Below, piece by piece: positions 55,649-64,000 of a stretch of 64,000 bases of DNA. The position numbers and the translations under genes were made by a program. This DNA is from Diploptera punctata. Lineage: Eukaryota; Arthropoda; Insecta; Blattodea; Blaberidae. How positions within the stretch are numbered: position 1 is the stretch's first letter; every line of letters starts with the position of its first letter. The notes under the pieces are model-generated. The model saw only the letters and a list, made by a program, of their open reading frames with translations, made no database searches and was not told the origin of the DNA. The stretch lies in contig JASPKZ010003440.1 in the NCBI GenBank assembly GCA_030220185.1, forward strand, positions 226,001-290,000. The letters are read 5' to 3'.

Positions 55649-56237
55649 CTGCAAACAATATAAACATAATTATTACAAAGGATAAACTTGTTTCATAAAC
55701 TAACACTTTGAATCCGCACATGGTAACTATACCATGACATTTAAATATGCAGGAAGCTGGCCATGCCGTGCACTGCTTCATTCTCAAATTTTTTTGTTTT
55801 GAAACTAGCTGCATTATCGACAAGATCCTTTCAGTGTTTGACAGCTTAAATCTTATGATATGTACGGATATATGTTAGATGTCTCTATTTCACTTCACTA
55901 ACGTTTACTGCCCTCTGGAAGAAAACCTTCCACTTACAAACACAGCTTATATTTCTACATGAGATACGCATTAACCATGAGCTCCGTTGTTCTCCATTCA
56001 AAGATATATGAAACCTAATCATAACAAACATGGTGTGGAATGTCTGACTCAGGTTATGTCCCAGTCAATAGCATTGAGAATATTTTCAGTACAAAATGGA
56101 AAAAGCCGGACCAAGCTTGAGTTGTGTTACATGCCAGCGCTCGAAACCACTAACTGATGAAGAAATAAGTGAACTCGTAAACGATTCTGATGGTTATGAA
56201 CTTGATGAATTAGAATCAGATAAAGAACAAGATAATA

Positions 56238-56410
56238 GTGAGTGCAGAACATATTTTTATCGATTTACCTCATATGATTTCAAATTTCTTTGTTACCGAC
56301 GGTTTCAGACAAATTTGAAATCATATGAGGTGAGTCGATAAAAATATGTTCTCCACTCACTATTAATGATATAACCTCATAATGTCTATTTCCCAAATTA
56401 ATTTAAATAT
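56238..56410. mobile_element. Palindromic PLE-derived insertion P18, 9-bp TSD
   Basis: TSD AAGATAATA at 56229-56237 and 56411-56419, inside the piggyBac ORF. Removing one copy plus the insert restores the open frame (KEQDN continues ILPEITPTEH). Arms of about 60 bp: TGAGTGCAGAACATATTTTT / TTACCTCATATGATTTCAAA. Tail CCTCATAATGTCTATTTCCC only on the right. Confidence 0.9.
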
Positions 56411-56465
56411 AAGATAATATATTACCTGAAATTACTCCTACGGAACATACACAAAGTAAAGGACA

Positions 56466-57010
56466 ATAAATAATAGTTTAAAAAACTAAAACAACACGCT
56501 TTATTAGAAAACCAAACTAAAAAATGAAAATTAATTTTGATTTCCAACACACTTGGGATAAAATTAATGTGGCTAACAAAAAAAAATCATCTCCAACACA
56601 TCTAGAATAAAACTAGAGTTATCTACAAAAAAAATAATTTTACCATAAAAGTGTGGGGTGCCCTATATCAATTAATATATTTGATAATAAACAGATATTG
56701 GTAAAAGTAAAGTCCCTAAGAAGAAAACGTAAAAACCATAAAAAGCACCCCACGCTTTTCATGGTAAAATTATTATTTTTTTGTAGATAACTCTAGTTTT
56801 ATTCTAGATGTATTGAAGATGATTTTTTTGTTGATCACTTTAATTTTATCCCACGTGTGTTGGAAATTAAAATTATTTTTCATTTTTAGTTCGGTTTTCT
56901 AACAAAGCGTGTTGATTTAGTTTTTTAAAACTATTATTTATTTTTTATTTTTTAATTTGGTTTTCTAAAAAAGCATGTTGTTTTAGTTTTTTTAAACTAT
57001 TATTTATTTT
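56466..57010. repeat. Long inverted repeat, about 200-bp arms
   Basis: 56466-56671 and 56738-56941 are complements (AACACGCTTTATTAGAAAACC, TAGAGTTATCTACAAAAAAA, GTGTGGGGTGC). The outer part of the right arm is repeated in tandem at 56942-57010. No protein content. It is probably a foldback or MITE-like element in the piggyBac relic. TSD not fixed. Confidence 0.7.
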
Positions 57011-57088
57011 TTTAAATTTTTAGTTTAATTTATTGTCATAAACTGGAATCCCATGAAAATTTAATTGCTTAATACTCTTCTAAAAAAA

Positions 57089-57180
57089 TCCTCCAGGCCG
57101 GATTTGAACCAGCGACCTATGGATTACTGATATTATATACCACTACAGTCCACTGCTCTACCAACTGAGTTCTTACAACG
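57089..57180 (-). tRNA. tRNA-Tyr(GTA)-like gene with intron, broken acceptor
   Basis: The minus strand reads ACTCAGTTGGTAGAGCAGTG, GGACTGTAG, an intron of about 18 nt (TGGTATATAATATCAGTA), ATCCATAGGTCGCTGGTTC, AAATCCGGCCTGGAGGA, then TTTTTTT. That is the metazoan tRNA-Tyr body with anticodon GTA, its usual intron position, a good B box and a Pol III terminator. The 3' acceptor strand is CTGGAGG, but the 5' side (about CGTTGTA) cannot pair with it. Probably a pseudogene or retro-copied fragment. Confidence 0.65.
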
Positions 57181-58979
57181 ATTGACTAAGAAATCTATAA
57201 GTATGCAACCTATTATACCGGTTTTTATTTTATTGATGTCCTGATGAATCTGGCCAGGATTTTAGAAAAAAATTATGAAATGATTGTATTGTCATTGGTC
57301 TTTTATAAGTATACAAAGTTTCAAGTCGATCCAATGTTTTTAAGTGAGTGAAAATAGTGTTCAAAGATTCCATTACATAGATATAGGTCAAGCTAATATA
57401 AAGTGCGTAAAAAAGAAATCTTCAAAATGTAATGAGTGACAAAGATTTGTGCTGTAAACTGATCCAAGTGCTAATAATAAACCACAATTTTCTGGAACAC
57501 AGGGGCTAAATCCAGATTTACAAATTTTGGAAAATAATATTCCATTAGAGATTTTCAAAAATTTGTTGACAATGCTCTATTCACGAAATTTCAAATAGAA
57601 ACAAATAGATATACACACTGACAAATTCAGGGAAAAATTCAAAGTGGTCCACTAAAGCCAAAATCCATTCACTTGCAGGGAAAGACGTATTAATAGCCGA
57701 AATTAAAATATTTCTAGCCACAATAATTCATATGTCATTAGTAAAGAAATCAGCAATTCGGGACTACTGGAGTACTTCACCTATTTTATGTACTGATTAT
57801 GCTCGATCAGTAGAAATGTCTCATGACAGATTTTTGTCAATTCTAGCCATGTTTCACTGAACGACAATGAATTACGTATTCTCAGAGGTCAACCTGGTTA
57901 CGACGTTATGTATGAAGTCTAACCACTGTTGAGTTCGCTAACAACAAAATTTCAACAAAGTTACACCCCTGAGGGAAATCTTACCATGGACGAGGCAATA
58001 TGTGCTTTCAGAGAAAGAGTATTTTTTCGTGTTTACGTAAAAGGGAAACCACACAAATATGGAATAAAACTGTATGAATTGTGTGAGTCCACCAGTGGTT
58101 TTGTATGCAATTTAGAAATTTATGTTGGAGCCCATGAAACACAAGCAGACTACAATCAGCTTTCAATCTTGTAGACAGACTGTCTTCACCAGTGGAAAAT
58201 AAATGGCACACAGTGTGCATGGATAGATTTTTCAGCAGCCCAACACTTTTTGATCATTTGTGGTCTAATGGAATAAAAGCTGTAGGCACAGTAATGCCAA
58301 ATTGGAAGGAGATGCCAGAAAACATTTTTGAGCTCAAGTGAAGAAAGGTGAAAAACTAGTTACACAGAGAAATCACTTGCTGGCAGTAAAATGGAGGGAT
58401 GTGCGTGATGTAAACATGTTATCTACAGCACATGATAACACACTAGTGGAATCTACATCTAGAGGAGCGCCAGAAAATAAAACCTAAATCTTCATAGATT
58501 ATAATAAATACAAAATTGGTATTGACAAATCTGATCAACTGATGTCATACTACAGTTTCCAGAGAAAATCAGTAAAGTGGTGGAATTTTTTTTTTCACTT
58601 ATTTGACCTAGCCTTAGTCAATGCTCACATTCTGCACAAAAAAAAAAAACAAATTCGCACAAATTATGACTTCAAGTTTTCATGGAAAGAGTTGCAGAAG
58701 GACTAATTATTGATATAGTCCTACAGCCTCAAAGACCAACAGCAGCAAGACTACTAGGAAGGGATCATTTTCCACACAGAGTACCTGCCACAGGAAAAAA
58801 GGAAAAAAGGATGTGCTCAGAGAACATGTAAGGTATGTTCTAACAGGTCTAAGCATAAAACAGGAAAGGCTGCACAAATGTACACCACCATATACTGCCG
58901 AAAGTGTGACGTAGGACTGTGTCTCGGCGAGTGTTTTGAAGTATACCATGCAAAGGAGTATTATTTAGAGTAATGTGTT

Positions 58980-59310
58980 ACCAGTAGAGAATTGTTGAAA
59001 TGTAAATCTCAAATACAAACAGACAAATAATATATTTAGGACCTAGTGATTGTGTTAAAAATCTCTGTGTAACGAACAAATTTGTAAAACTTCAGGATAT
59101 TGAAAACTTGTATCCGGAACAACTAACTTACTTAAGTACTTTTTTTTTATTATAATTACATTATAAATTGTGTGTTGATTAGGTACATAAATTATTGGAG
59201 AGAAAATAACAAAATTACGAGAGTAATTAAATTTATAAATGTTTGTGTTTGTATCTCTAAATTCTGTCAGCATGGAGACACAGGGTATTTAAATTCAGTC
59301 CAGTCTGTAA
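58980..59310. other. 3' flank of the piggyBac relic, nothing recognised
   Basis: No TIR could be fixed; AT-rich. Confidence 0.4.
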
Positions 59311-59321
59311 GTGTTAATTAT

Positions 59322-59629
59322 GGGAAATAACATTATGAGGCTTTCAAGTTAGCAGCTAAATAAACAGTGAGTCATGAAATCTCACCTCATAAACTCCGTG
59401 ATCTTCAAGCACAGGACCATTGTTTCAAGAGGCATCCCTCTCTTTTCCAGCCATCTTTATGACTCATAAAGATGGGGGTGAAGATGAGAGGATGCCTCTT
59501 GAAACTACAGTCCTGTGCTTTACGACTTGTAAAGATGGTTGAAGATGAGAGGGATGCCTCTTGAAACTATGGCCCAGTGCTTTAAGATCACAGAGTTTAT
59601 GAGGTGAGATTTTATGACTCACTGTTTAT
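59322..59629. mobile_element. Palindromic PLE-derived insertion P19, 8-bp TSD
   Basis: TSD TTAATTAT at 59314-59321 and 59630-59637. Left tail GGGAAATAACATTATGAGGC. Arms AACAGTGAGTCATGAAATC, TCACCTCATAAACTCCGTG and complements. The right arm segment TTGAAGATGAGAGGGATGCC appears 1.5 times (59470-59520, 59535-59570), an internal duplication. The minus-strand arm holds GAAAC[AATG]GUC, a proper hammerhead stem III and cleavage site, although its CTGA is CTGG. Confidence 0.85.
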
Positions 59630-59637
59630 TTAATTAT

Positions 59638-60370
59638 TAATAATCTGAGAAAATTTTAATACAGAGAAAAAAGACATATTGAAGATAGCAAAACAGAATG
59701 GTTTTGAAGAAAAGATGATTCATAAGAAAATAAATAGATTCAAAAAACAAAACTTGATAAATGAAAGTACCCTTCAGACAGATACAGGAATTAGTAAAAA
59801 AATTCAAGAAACTTTCATCCTTCAGCATATAAGTTTCAAAAATTTTTCAGAAAATTTAGCATTTAATTAGCATAAAAAAAATTATAGCCTGAATAGATTA
59901 ATTAAAACCATCAAAATTAAAAGATAGATGAAGGCAACAAATCAAGAATTTATCAAATTGATTACAAAGACTGAAAAAAATATACATAGGAAAAATAAAA
60001 AGGATTGAAAGAAAACCTTAGAAATGTTAAAAATAGAGAAATAGAAAAATCTGCAATTGCTGGACATGCATGGTCAGAAAAACACAGAATCAAAACAAAA
60101 GTCAAATTACTGAAACAGTTAGATAAATCTGAGGAACTTGTAATTTGGGAGAAAATTTACATCCACAAAAATAGGGAAAAAAAAAAAAATGAATTTTGAA
60201 ACTCCCGGGGAAAAAGAAAAATTGATTTGGAAGTTCATCAGTCAGCCAGCAGAGGGAGCAGAAATCAACCTACAAGATCACCAAACACCGATTCAACAGT
60301 TAGAAAGAATTGAATATGACACGTAGAGTATCAAAACCCAGGGTCTTCAAGAAACTACAATTATGAGTTG
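59638..60370 (+). mobile_element. Decayed Penelope-like element, linker and GIY-YIG
   Basis: Pieces: KKINRFKKQNLINESTLQ, a KENLRNVKN..IEKSAIAGHA block (60005-60199), WSEKHRIKTKVKLLKQLDK and ELVIWEKIYIHKNR. The GIY/YIG core is shifted and partly deleted. The 3' end has CTACAATTATGAG. Confidence 0.75.
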
Positions 60371-60502
60371 TGTATTTTCTAACTCATTATTTATTAATAA
60401 TCTTGTTTACCTGATTCAATAAAAAATGTAATTCTGAATAGAATTATGGAATATATAGTCAATTAAGTTATGAAACATGAAAGCAAGTTTTAATGATCTT
60501 AC

Positions 60503-60588
60503 ATTCTACACAGCGACAACCACGCTTTAAGGCATCTATGTAGCCTTCCACACTACTCTCTCCACTTAATTGGTTGCCTGTCAGGTAC
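60503..60588 (-). CDS. PLCD: PLC delta exon: X domain, YLTGNQL to VE
   Basis: This 86 nt exon runs from acceptor ttacag to donor gtaag. It encodes [16 protein letters not shown] followed by [12 protein letters not shown], the classic second X-box block. Its last base joins the next exon to make E-L-D-C-W-D-G, which supplies the Ca2+-ligand Glu and Asp. A palindromic mobile element (60620-60903) lies only about 31 bp upstream of its acceptor. Confidence 0.93.
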
Positions 60589-60664
60589 CTGTAACACACA
60601 TTCCAACAATAATGCTTTTATGGTGAAATTAAATGTTTCTTACCTCTCCTCATATAAATTTTCT

Positions 60665-60711
60665 AAGTATATTGCGATTTCGAGACCACAACGGTCTCAT
60701 CGTCAGCACTT
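60665..60711 (-). ncRNA. Hammerhead-ribozyme-like fold, left arm of P20
   Basis: Minus strand: AAGTG, CTGACGA, extra T, stem II GAGACC/GGTCTC (perfect, loop GTTGT), GAAA, stem III U[CGCA]A, site AUA, then TACTT pairing with AAGTG (one G-U). This is on the same strand as the PLC transcript. Confidence 0.6.
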
Positions 60712-60773
60712 TCTTGGCGACGGATGTTATGTCGATCGGAAGAAACTCTTCTTCAAGACATCCATCGCCAAGA

Positions 60774-60820
60774 AAGTGCTGACGATGAGACTGTTGTGGT
60801 CTTGAAATCGCGATCTACTT
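60774..60820 (+). ncRNA. Hammerhead-ribozyme-like fold, right arm of P20
   Basis: Plus strand: AAGTG, CTGACGA, extra T, stem II GAGAC/GTCTT-type, GAAA (60804-60807), stem III UC[GC]GA, site AUC with predicted cleavage after 60815, then TACTT. Stem II has one more mismatch than the other arm. Confidence 0.55.
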
Positions 60821-61389
60821 AGAAAATTTATATGAGGAGAGGTAAGAAACATTTAATTTCACCATAAATTAAACCTCATAGTGATTAATTCCTATAAAAG
60901 TTAAATAATGCTTTTTCTGATTTCTTATCTTCATCATCATATTTTCTCTTAATTTATGAAAATCTTAATGTATTTAACATTAGGTCAGGTTTTTATTATA
61001 GTATGTAGTTAAATTAATAACTAATAAATAGTGAGTTGTGAAATCTCACCTCATACACTCTGTGATCTTCAAGCACAGTACTGCTGTTTCAAGAGGTATC
61101 CCTCTCATCTTTAGCCATCTTTATGACTGTTGAATTTCAACAGTTGTAAAGATGGCTGAAGGTGAGAGGAGCCCAGCGATAACCCACTAAGAGAGATTGC
61201 CAATGGTAATGTTAAACTGTGATGCCTAGACTCCAGTGACGTCTGGCAATTAGCCAGAGGAACTAACAAATTACAGATTGCTGTATTACCGATATATATC
61301 AACAGTGTCATCTGTTGGATTACAGAAAATTATGTCAGTAACTCAATCGTTACTATCACTGTTTACTATACCACAAGTAAAATTGTTTC

Positions 61390-61645
61390 CCCAATGTATT
61401 TATTAATAAAAATAACACCTCACACCATATTTTGTCTTGTTTTTAGACTGATTTCAGAGAAATTAATACACCATCGCCAGTTTTTACTCTACCGTTGTTC
61501 TTTTGTGGTAATTCAACGTTTCCTTCAATGACTGAACAATGGTCCAGCAAAAATTGATGATGGAATACTAATTTCTCCCAAACCGTTCTAAACAAAACAT
61601 GAGGTGAGATGTTATTTTTATTAATATCTCATGGTGTTACTTCCT
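61390..61645. mobile_element. Nested palindromic PLE-derived insertion P22
   Basis: Arms TTATTAATAAAAATAACACC and CTCACACCATATTTTGTC against AACATGAGGTGAGATG and TTATTTTTATTAATA. Tail CTCATGGTGTTACTTCC on the right. The centre (CAGAGAAATTAATACACCATC / GATGGAATACTAATTTCTCC) pairs imperfectly. Confidence 0.7.
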
Positions 61646-61807
61646 ACAAATGTTGAAGTTCTCAATTTTCAGGATCCATTAACTTATGATTTTAACCAAT
61701 GTTAGGAATCTATTCCTTACATCAGAAAAACAATTAATGAGTCTTAACCGAACAAAAATGATTGCTTGCATGTTGCTACATATATTTATAAATATGCATC
61801 CAACATA

Positions 61808-62001
61808 CTTACTTACTTACTTACTCACTGGCACTATCGAACCCGTAGGTTCATGGCCGCACGGACATAAGCTCTCCATACATCCCTATCCTGAGCTAAT
61901 GCTTTCCAATCATTCCCTGTATAATCTACTTCCCTCAAATCATAGTTAATGTTGTTCTCCCACCTCATTCTTGGTCTACCAACTGGGCGTTTTCCTTCTG
62001 G
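61808..62001 (-). mobile_element. 5'-truncated LINE, 14-bp TSD
   Basis: TSD ATGCATCCAACATA at 61794-61807 and 62002-62015. Minus strand: GRPRMRWENNIN, LAQDRDVWRAYVRAAMN, the same LINE as 26753-26963, with the same 3' tail of TAAG units. Confidence 0.9.
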
Positions 62002-62056
62002 ATGCATCCAACATAATGAAATAAAATATACAGTTTGTTATAATATTTAATAAAAG

Positions 62057-62290
62057 GGAATACAAATAAATGATTCAAAACTAATATTATGAGCATAAAT
62101 TAAAACAAACATTTATAAAATGATAATTTGTATTAAAATTAAGAGGAAATCAATTTATATCAAATAATCAGAAAGGAATACAAATAAATGATTCAAAACT
62201 AATATTACGAGCATAAATTGAAACAAACATTCATAAAATGATAATTTTTTATTAAAATTAAGAGGAAATTTATTTATATCAAACAATCAG
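62057..62290. repeat. Tandem duplication, two units of about 118 bp
   Basis: GGAATACAAATAAATGATTC at 62057 recurs at 62175. Both units run through AAAACTAATATTA and AAAATTAAGAGGAAAT with few differences. Confidence 0.85.
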
Positions 62291-62465
62291 AAATATGTAA
62301 ATTTAGAAAGTCTGTTGGCTACACTTAAAGCAGACGAAATTATCTGCGAGTGCAGCATTCCAAGTGATTGGCAGGAGGAACTAGGTCTGGCATAAGTACT
62401 TCCATATGCATTGGTACCCCCTGGTGTAGCCTCTTGAAACGTAGTACCGATTCAACAGTCATAAA

Positions 62466-62514
62466 GATGGCTGAAGATGAGAAGGATGCCTCTTGAAACT
62501 GCAGTACTGTGCTT
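62466..62514 (+). ncRNA. Hammerhead-ribozyme-like fold, right arm of P21
   Basis: CTGAAGA box (62471-62477), extra T, stem II GAGA.GG/CCTCTT, GAAA (62495-62498), stem III C[TGCA]G, site GUA with predicted cleavage after 62506. Stem I is weak (C-G, G-U pairs). The minus-strand mirror at 61055-61105 reads CTAAAGA and C[AGCA]G-UA. Confidence 0.5.
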
Positions 62515-62635
62515 GAAGATCACAGAGTTTATGAGGTGAGATTTCATGAAAGCCTCAATGTTATTTCCCATAATTAATTTATGAAATGTAGTTAAGTATT
62601 CATTGAATTTCAATTTTTATGAATTATGCAATGGG

Positions 62636-62910
62636 ATATGCTGTAGCACTGTTGGTTAGACAATAGGATTCAAAACTATAAAGTCACAGATTCAAGTTCC
62701 AATGGGGTCAGGATTTTTAAATTGGCCTAAACCTTCTGATAGCACTTGGGTCGACTCAGCCTCTAGTGGAAATGAATACCAGATGGAAATCCTAGAGCAT
62801 AGGGAATCATCTTGAGGGCTGACACCTTGTACTGATTATCTAGAAAGGTGAGAGCCTTAACTTCCTAATACCTCAAGGGTCTCCTAAGATCTGTACTGGA
62901 ATCCCTTCAC
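62636..62910 (+). repeat. tRNA-related SINE, family E
   Basis: GTAGCACTGTTGGTTAGAC ... AGATTCAAGTTCCAATGG head, then GGCCTAAACCTTCTGATAGC and TAAGATCTGTACTGGAATCC at the 3' side; matches 29785-30180. Confidence 0.65.
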
Positions 62911-63120
62911 CTTTATGAATTATGAAAGGATGATTAATTAATTTGTTTTGGAAGATGAGTTACATTAGTGATTATTTTAATGGCCCTTTATACTCAGAAT
63001 ATAGTCACTTCCTATACCCCAAAGGCCTCCTAAGACCTGCAATGGAATCCCTTTACCTTTATGAATTATGAAATGATGATTAATTAATTTGTTTTGGAAG
63101 TTGAGTTATGTGACTATTTT
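62860..63120. repeat. Tandem duplication of SINE 3' end and flank
   Basis: GGTCTCCTAAGATCTG...CACCTTTATGAATTATGAAA and TTTGTTTTGGAAGATGAG recur about 144 bp later as GGCCTCCTAAGACCTG... and TTTGTTTTGGAAGTTGAG. Confidence 0.8.
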
Positions 63121-63560
63121 ACTGTCTTCTACTCAGAATCCAAGTTATACTCACTAAAGCAGCATGTTTTACACTTTTTATATTATATGACATCATCATC
63201 ATCATTGTTATTATTATAACCATTGCTGCTGTCACTATCATTGTTATGCTTCTTTAACAGGTAACATTGACAAATTGCTCTACATACATAGAATCAACAT
63301 TTTTTTTCATCATAAACCTCAATTTTAAACTGTATCAGTGCTATAAAAATATAACGTTGAACAGGTAAATTAGAAAAAAATATATATAAAATTTGACATT
63401 TCAATACAAAACTCAAACAAAATATCCCATGAAGTTGTTTAGTTTTATGGTATTGTGTCTATTTTATAAAACAAATATTTAAAGCCCTTTTATTATGGTA
63501 TATAATACAATGCATGATTAGTTCTTCTAAATAAGTTAAAGTGTCAAAATATGTGAAAAC
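63121..63560. other. Intron before the X-domain exon, nothing recognised
   Basis: A CATCATCATC stretch near 63192; no coding feature. Confidence 0.45.
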
Positions 63561-63564
63561 TCAC

Positions 63565-63682
63565 GTATTGTGCGAGGATGCAATGAAGTAGTGAGACAGT
63601 GGGTGTGTCATGTCTTGATACACCACGCTGTGTGCCATATTGAATATCTCAAACTTCTTTGACATCAGAATGCTTGTAAAAC
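63565..63682 (-). CDS. PLCD: PLC delta exon: start of X domain (SSHNT)
   Basis: The acceptor tttag is just above 63682 and the donor gtgag just below 63565. The exon reads [20 protein letters not shown] and then the strongly conserved [13 protein letters not shown] and SSHNT. These are the end of the EF-hand-like region and the first X-box strand. The His-Asn of SSHNT correspond to the first catalytic His and a Ca2+-binding Asn of PLC delta. The exon enters with one nucleotide needed from an upstream exon and ends two bases into a Thr codon, completed by the next exon. The upstream exon is not in the window. Confidence 0.93.
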
Positions 63683-63834
63683 CTAAAATAAATATTTTAT
63701 TTTTCAATAACATAGAACCTCTATTTTTCATATAACTAAGTATTAGTGACATGAGTAAGAGTCACTGAATTGTGGCCAAATGTTTCATCTTCAGCTATGT
63801 GAGACAACTTCAGTAACTGATATTCGACTTACAA

Positions 63835-63990
63835 GGAAACTGTCAACTATTGCATGCTGAAACCTACCTTGAAATTTCTCCTAGAGAAGCATTGTGTTGT
63901 CCCAAAGCCATGTCCAAAAAATTATCTGCCATTTTTAACTGCAAGTCATTAAAATCCAGCATAATCTCTCATTTAAACTACAGGGAAGTA
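63835..63990 (-). repeat. Dispersed repeat, inverse copy of 25494-25665
   Basis: Shares AAAATGGCAGATAATTTTTT and AGGTAGGTTTCAGCATGCAA with the copy 38 kb away. Lies in the PLC intron next to the right edge. It has a short open stretch that mimics an exon but does not fit the splice phase. Confidence 0.65.
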
Positions 63991-64000
63991 ATACAACTCT

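Larger units (their letters stand above)
56096..58972 (+). pseudogene. piggyBac (PGBD-type) transposase relic
   Basis: N terminus at 56096: MEKAGPSLSCVTCQRS, DEEISELVNDSDGYELDELE. Insertions follow at 56238-56410 and about 56466-57010. From about 57470 the frame resumes FSGTQGLNPDLQILENN, then FQIETNRY and RDYWSTSPI. 57929-58174 has NLTMDEAICAFRERVFF and GKPHKYGIKLYELCES. Then VCMDRFFSSPTLFDHLW, KYKIGIDKSDQLMSYYSF and a C-terminal zinc-binding part TCKVCSNRSKHK ... YCRKCDVGLCLGECFEVYHA. Asp residues of all three DDD positions (MDEA, MDRF, IDKS) are still visible. Several stops and frameshifts make it inactive. It lies opposite to the host gene in its intron. Confidence 0.88.
60620..60903. mobile_element. 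Palindromic PLE-derived insertion P20, 12-bp TSD
   Basis: TSD AATAATGCTTTT at 60608-60619 and 60904-60915. Arms TTACCTCTCCTCATATAAAT and complement extend over about 115 bp each and meet near 60735. Tail CCTCATAGTGATTAATTCC on the right only. No coding content. Both arms hold a hammerhead-like core. It lies about 31 bp upstream of the acceptor of the PLC exon 60503-60588. Confidence 0.9.
61013..62585. mobile_element. Large palindrome-ended insertion P21, 10-bp TSD
   Basis: TSD ATGTAGTTAA at 61003-61012 and 62586-62595. The left arm (61035-61165: GAAATCTCACCTCATACAC, CTTCAAGCACAGTACTGC) is complementary to the right arm (62450-62548). Tail CCTCAATGTTATTTCCC on the right only. It contains the nested palindrome 61390-61645, a LINE copy (61808-62001) and a tandem duplication. 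Confidence 0.8.
21253..63682 (-). other. PLCD: Phospholipase C delta-type gene, 3' nine coding exons
   Basis: Gene span from the first exon in the window to the stop codon. The spliced product is a phosphoinositide-specific phospholipase C, which hydrolyses PIP2 to IP3 and diacylglycerol at the membrane, Ca2+-dependently. Visible in order: end of the EF-hand/X junction, X box, a short acidic linker, Y box, C2 domain, then the C terminus immediately after C2. The lack of SH2/SH3 domains or a long C-terminal coiled coil argues for delta rather than gamma or beta. Catalytic signatures SSHNTY, ELDCWDG, LSLENHC, KKILVKAKK and SRIYPSGAR are present, so it is not an inactive PLC-like protein. The nine exons total 1399 nt. 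Adding the one base missing from the third exon, the frame closes exactly (465 codons plus stop). PH and most EF-hand exons lie beyond 64000. Introns run from 92 bp to about 12.5 kb and are filled with transposons. Confidence 0.93.

Noticed and set aside
55515..55823. 102-codon minus-strand ORF across the PLC X exon
   Set aside because: It runs through the splice acceptor and then in the shifted frame after the one-base deletion. It is an artefact of the deletion.
63850..63990. Open stretch MADNFLDMALGQHNASL followed by a GT donor, upstream of the first visible PLC exon
   Set aside because: Its end phase (two bases) does not fit the next exon, which needs one base. The sequence does not resemble the PLC EF-hand region, and a second copy with intron-like flank lies at 25494-25665. 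Treated as a dispersed repeat.

Overview
The window looks like an intron-rich, AT-rich, very repeat-dense piece of an animal nuclear genome, most likely an arthropod and probably an insect. The reasons are GT-AG spliced exons scattered over tens of kb, tRNA-headed SINEs, insect-type LINE tails, piggyBac, Tigger and mariner remnants, and abundant Penelope-like elements (PLEs). I cannot name the species.

One host gene is recognisable. It is on the minus strand, enters at the right edge and ends at a stop codon at 21253-21255. It encodes a delta-type phosphoinositide-specific phospholipase C. Nine coding exons are present (63565-63682, 60503-60588, 55440-55648, 49024-49196, 44974-45244, 35954-36101, 23305-23465, 23063-23212, 21253-21335). 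They cover the start of the X domain, the X/Y linker, the Y domain, the C2 domain and the C terminus. All eight introns are GT-AG and all exon phases join. The one exception is the X-domain exon at 55440-55648, which is one base short exactly at the codon of the second catalytic histidine. The 5' exons (PH and EF-hand part) lie beyond the window. About 97% of the gene span is intron.

The rest is mobile DNA. The 3' flank (1-21 kb) holds LINE fragments (852-1690, 8692-9260, about 11330-12130), several SINE families, decayed PLEs and a small terminal-inverted-repeat (TIR) transposon. The introns hold at least a dozen PLE-derived insertions with clear target-site duplications (TSDs). They also hold four copies of a TIR element carrying a conserved 63-codon ORF, a piggyBac relic (56096-58972) broken by later insertions, a Tigger/pogo relic (38448-39475) split by a SINE, and tRNA-derived SINEs often arranged as head-to-head palindromes.

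The most interesting system is the set of palindromic PLE insertions. Each is a large inverted repeat flanked by 8-14 bp TSDs, with a tail of roughly 30-40 bp on one side only. In most families the tail carries a motif close to CCTCATAGTGTTAYTTCC, and the arms begin with its partial complement CACCTCATA. Several arms encode hammerhead-ribozyme-like folds on both strands (CTGANGA, stem II, GAAA, minimal stem III, NUH site, stem I), most with the same extra U after the CTGANGA box. Two insertions keep intact GIY-YIG endonuclease ORFs but no reverse transcriptase. tRNA SINEs show the same palindrome-within-TSD architecture, which suggests a shared snap-back or twin-primed integration route.
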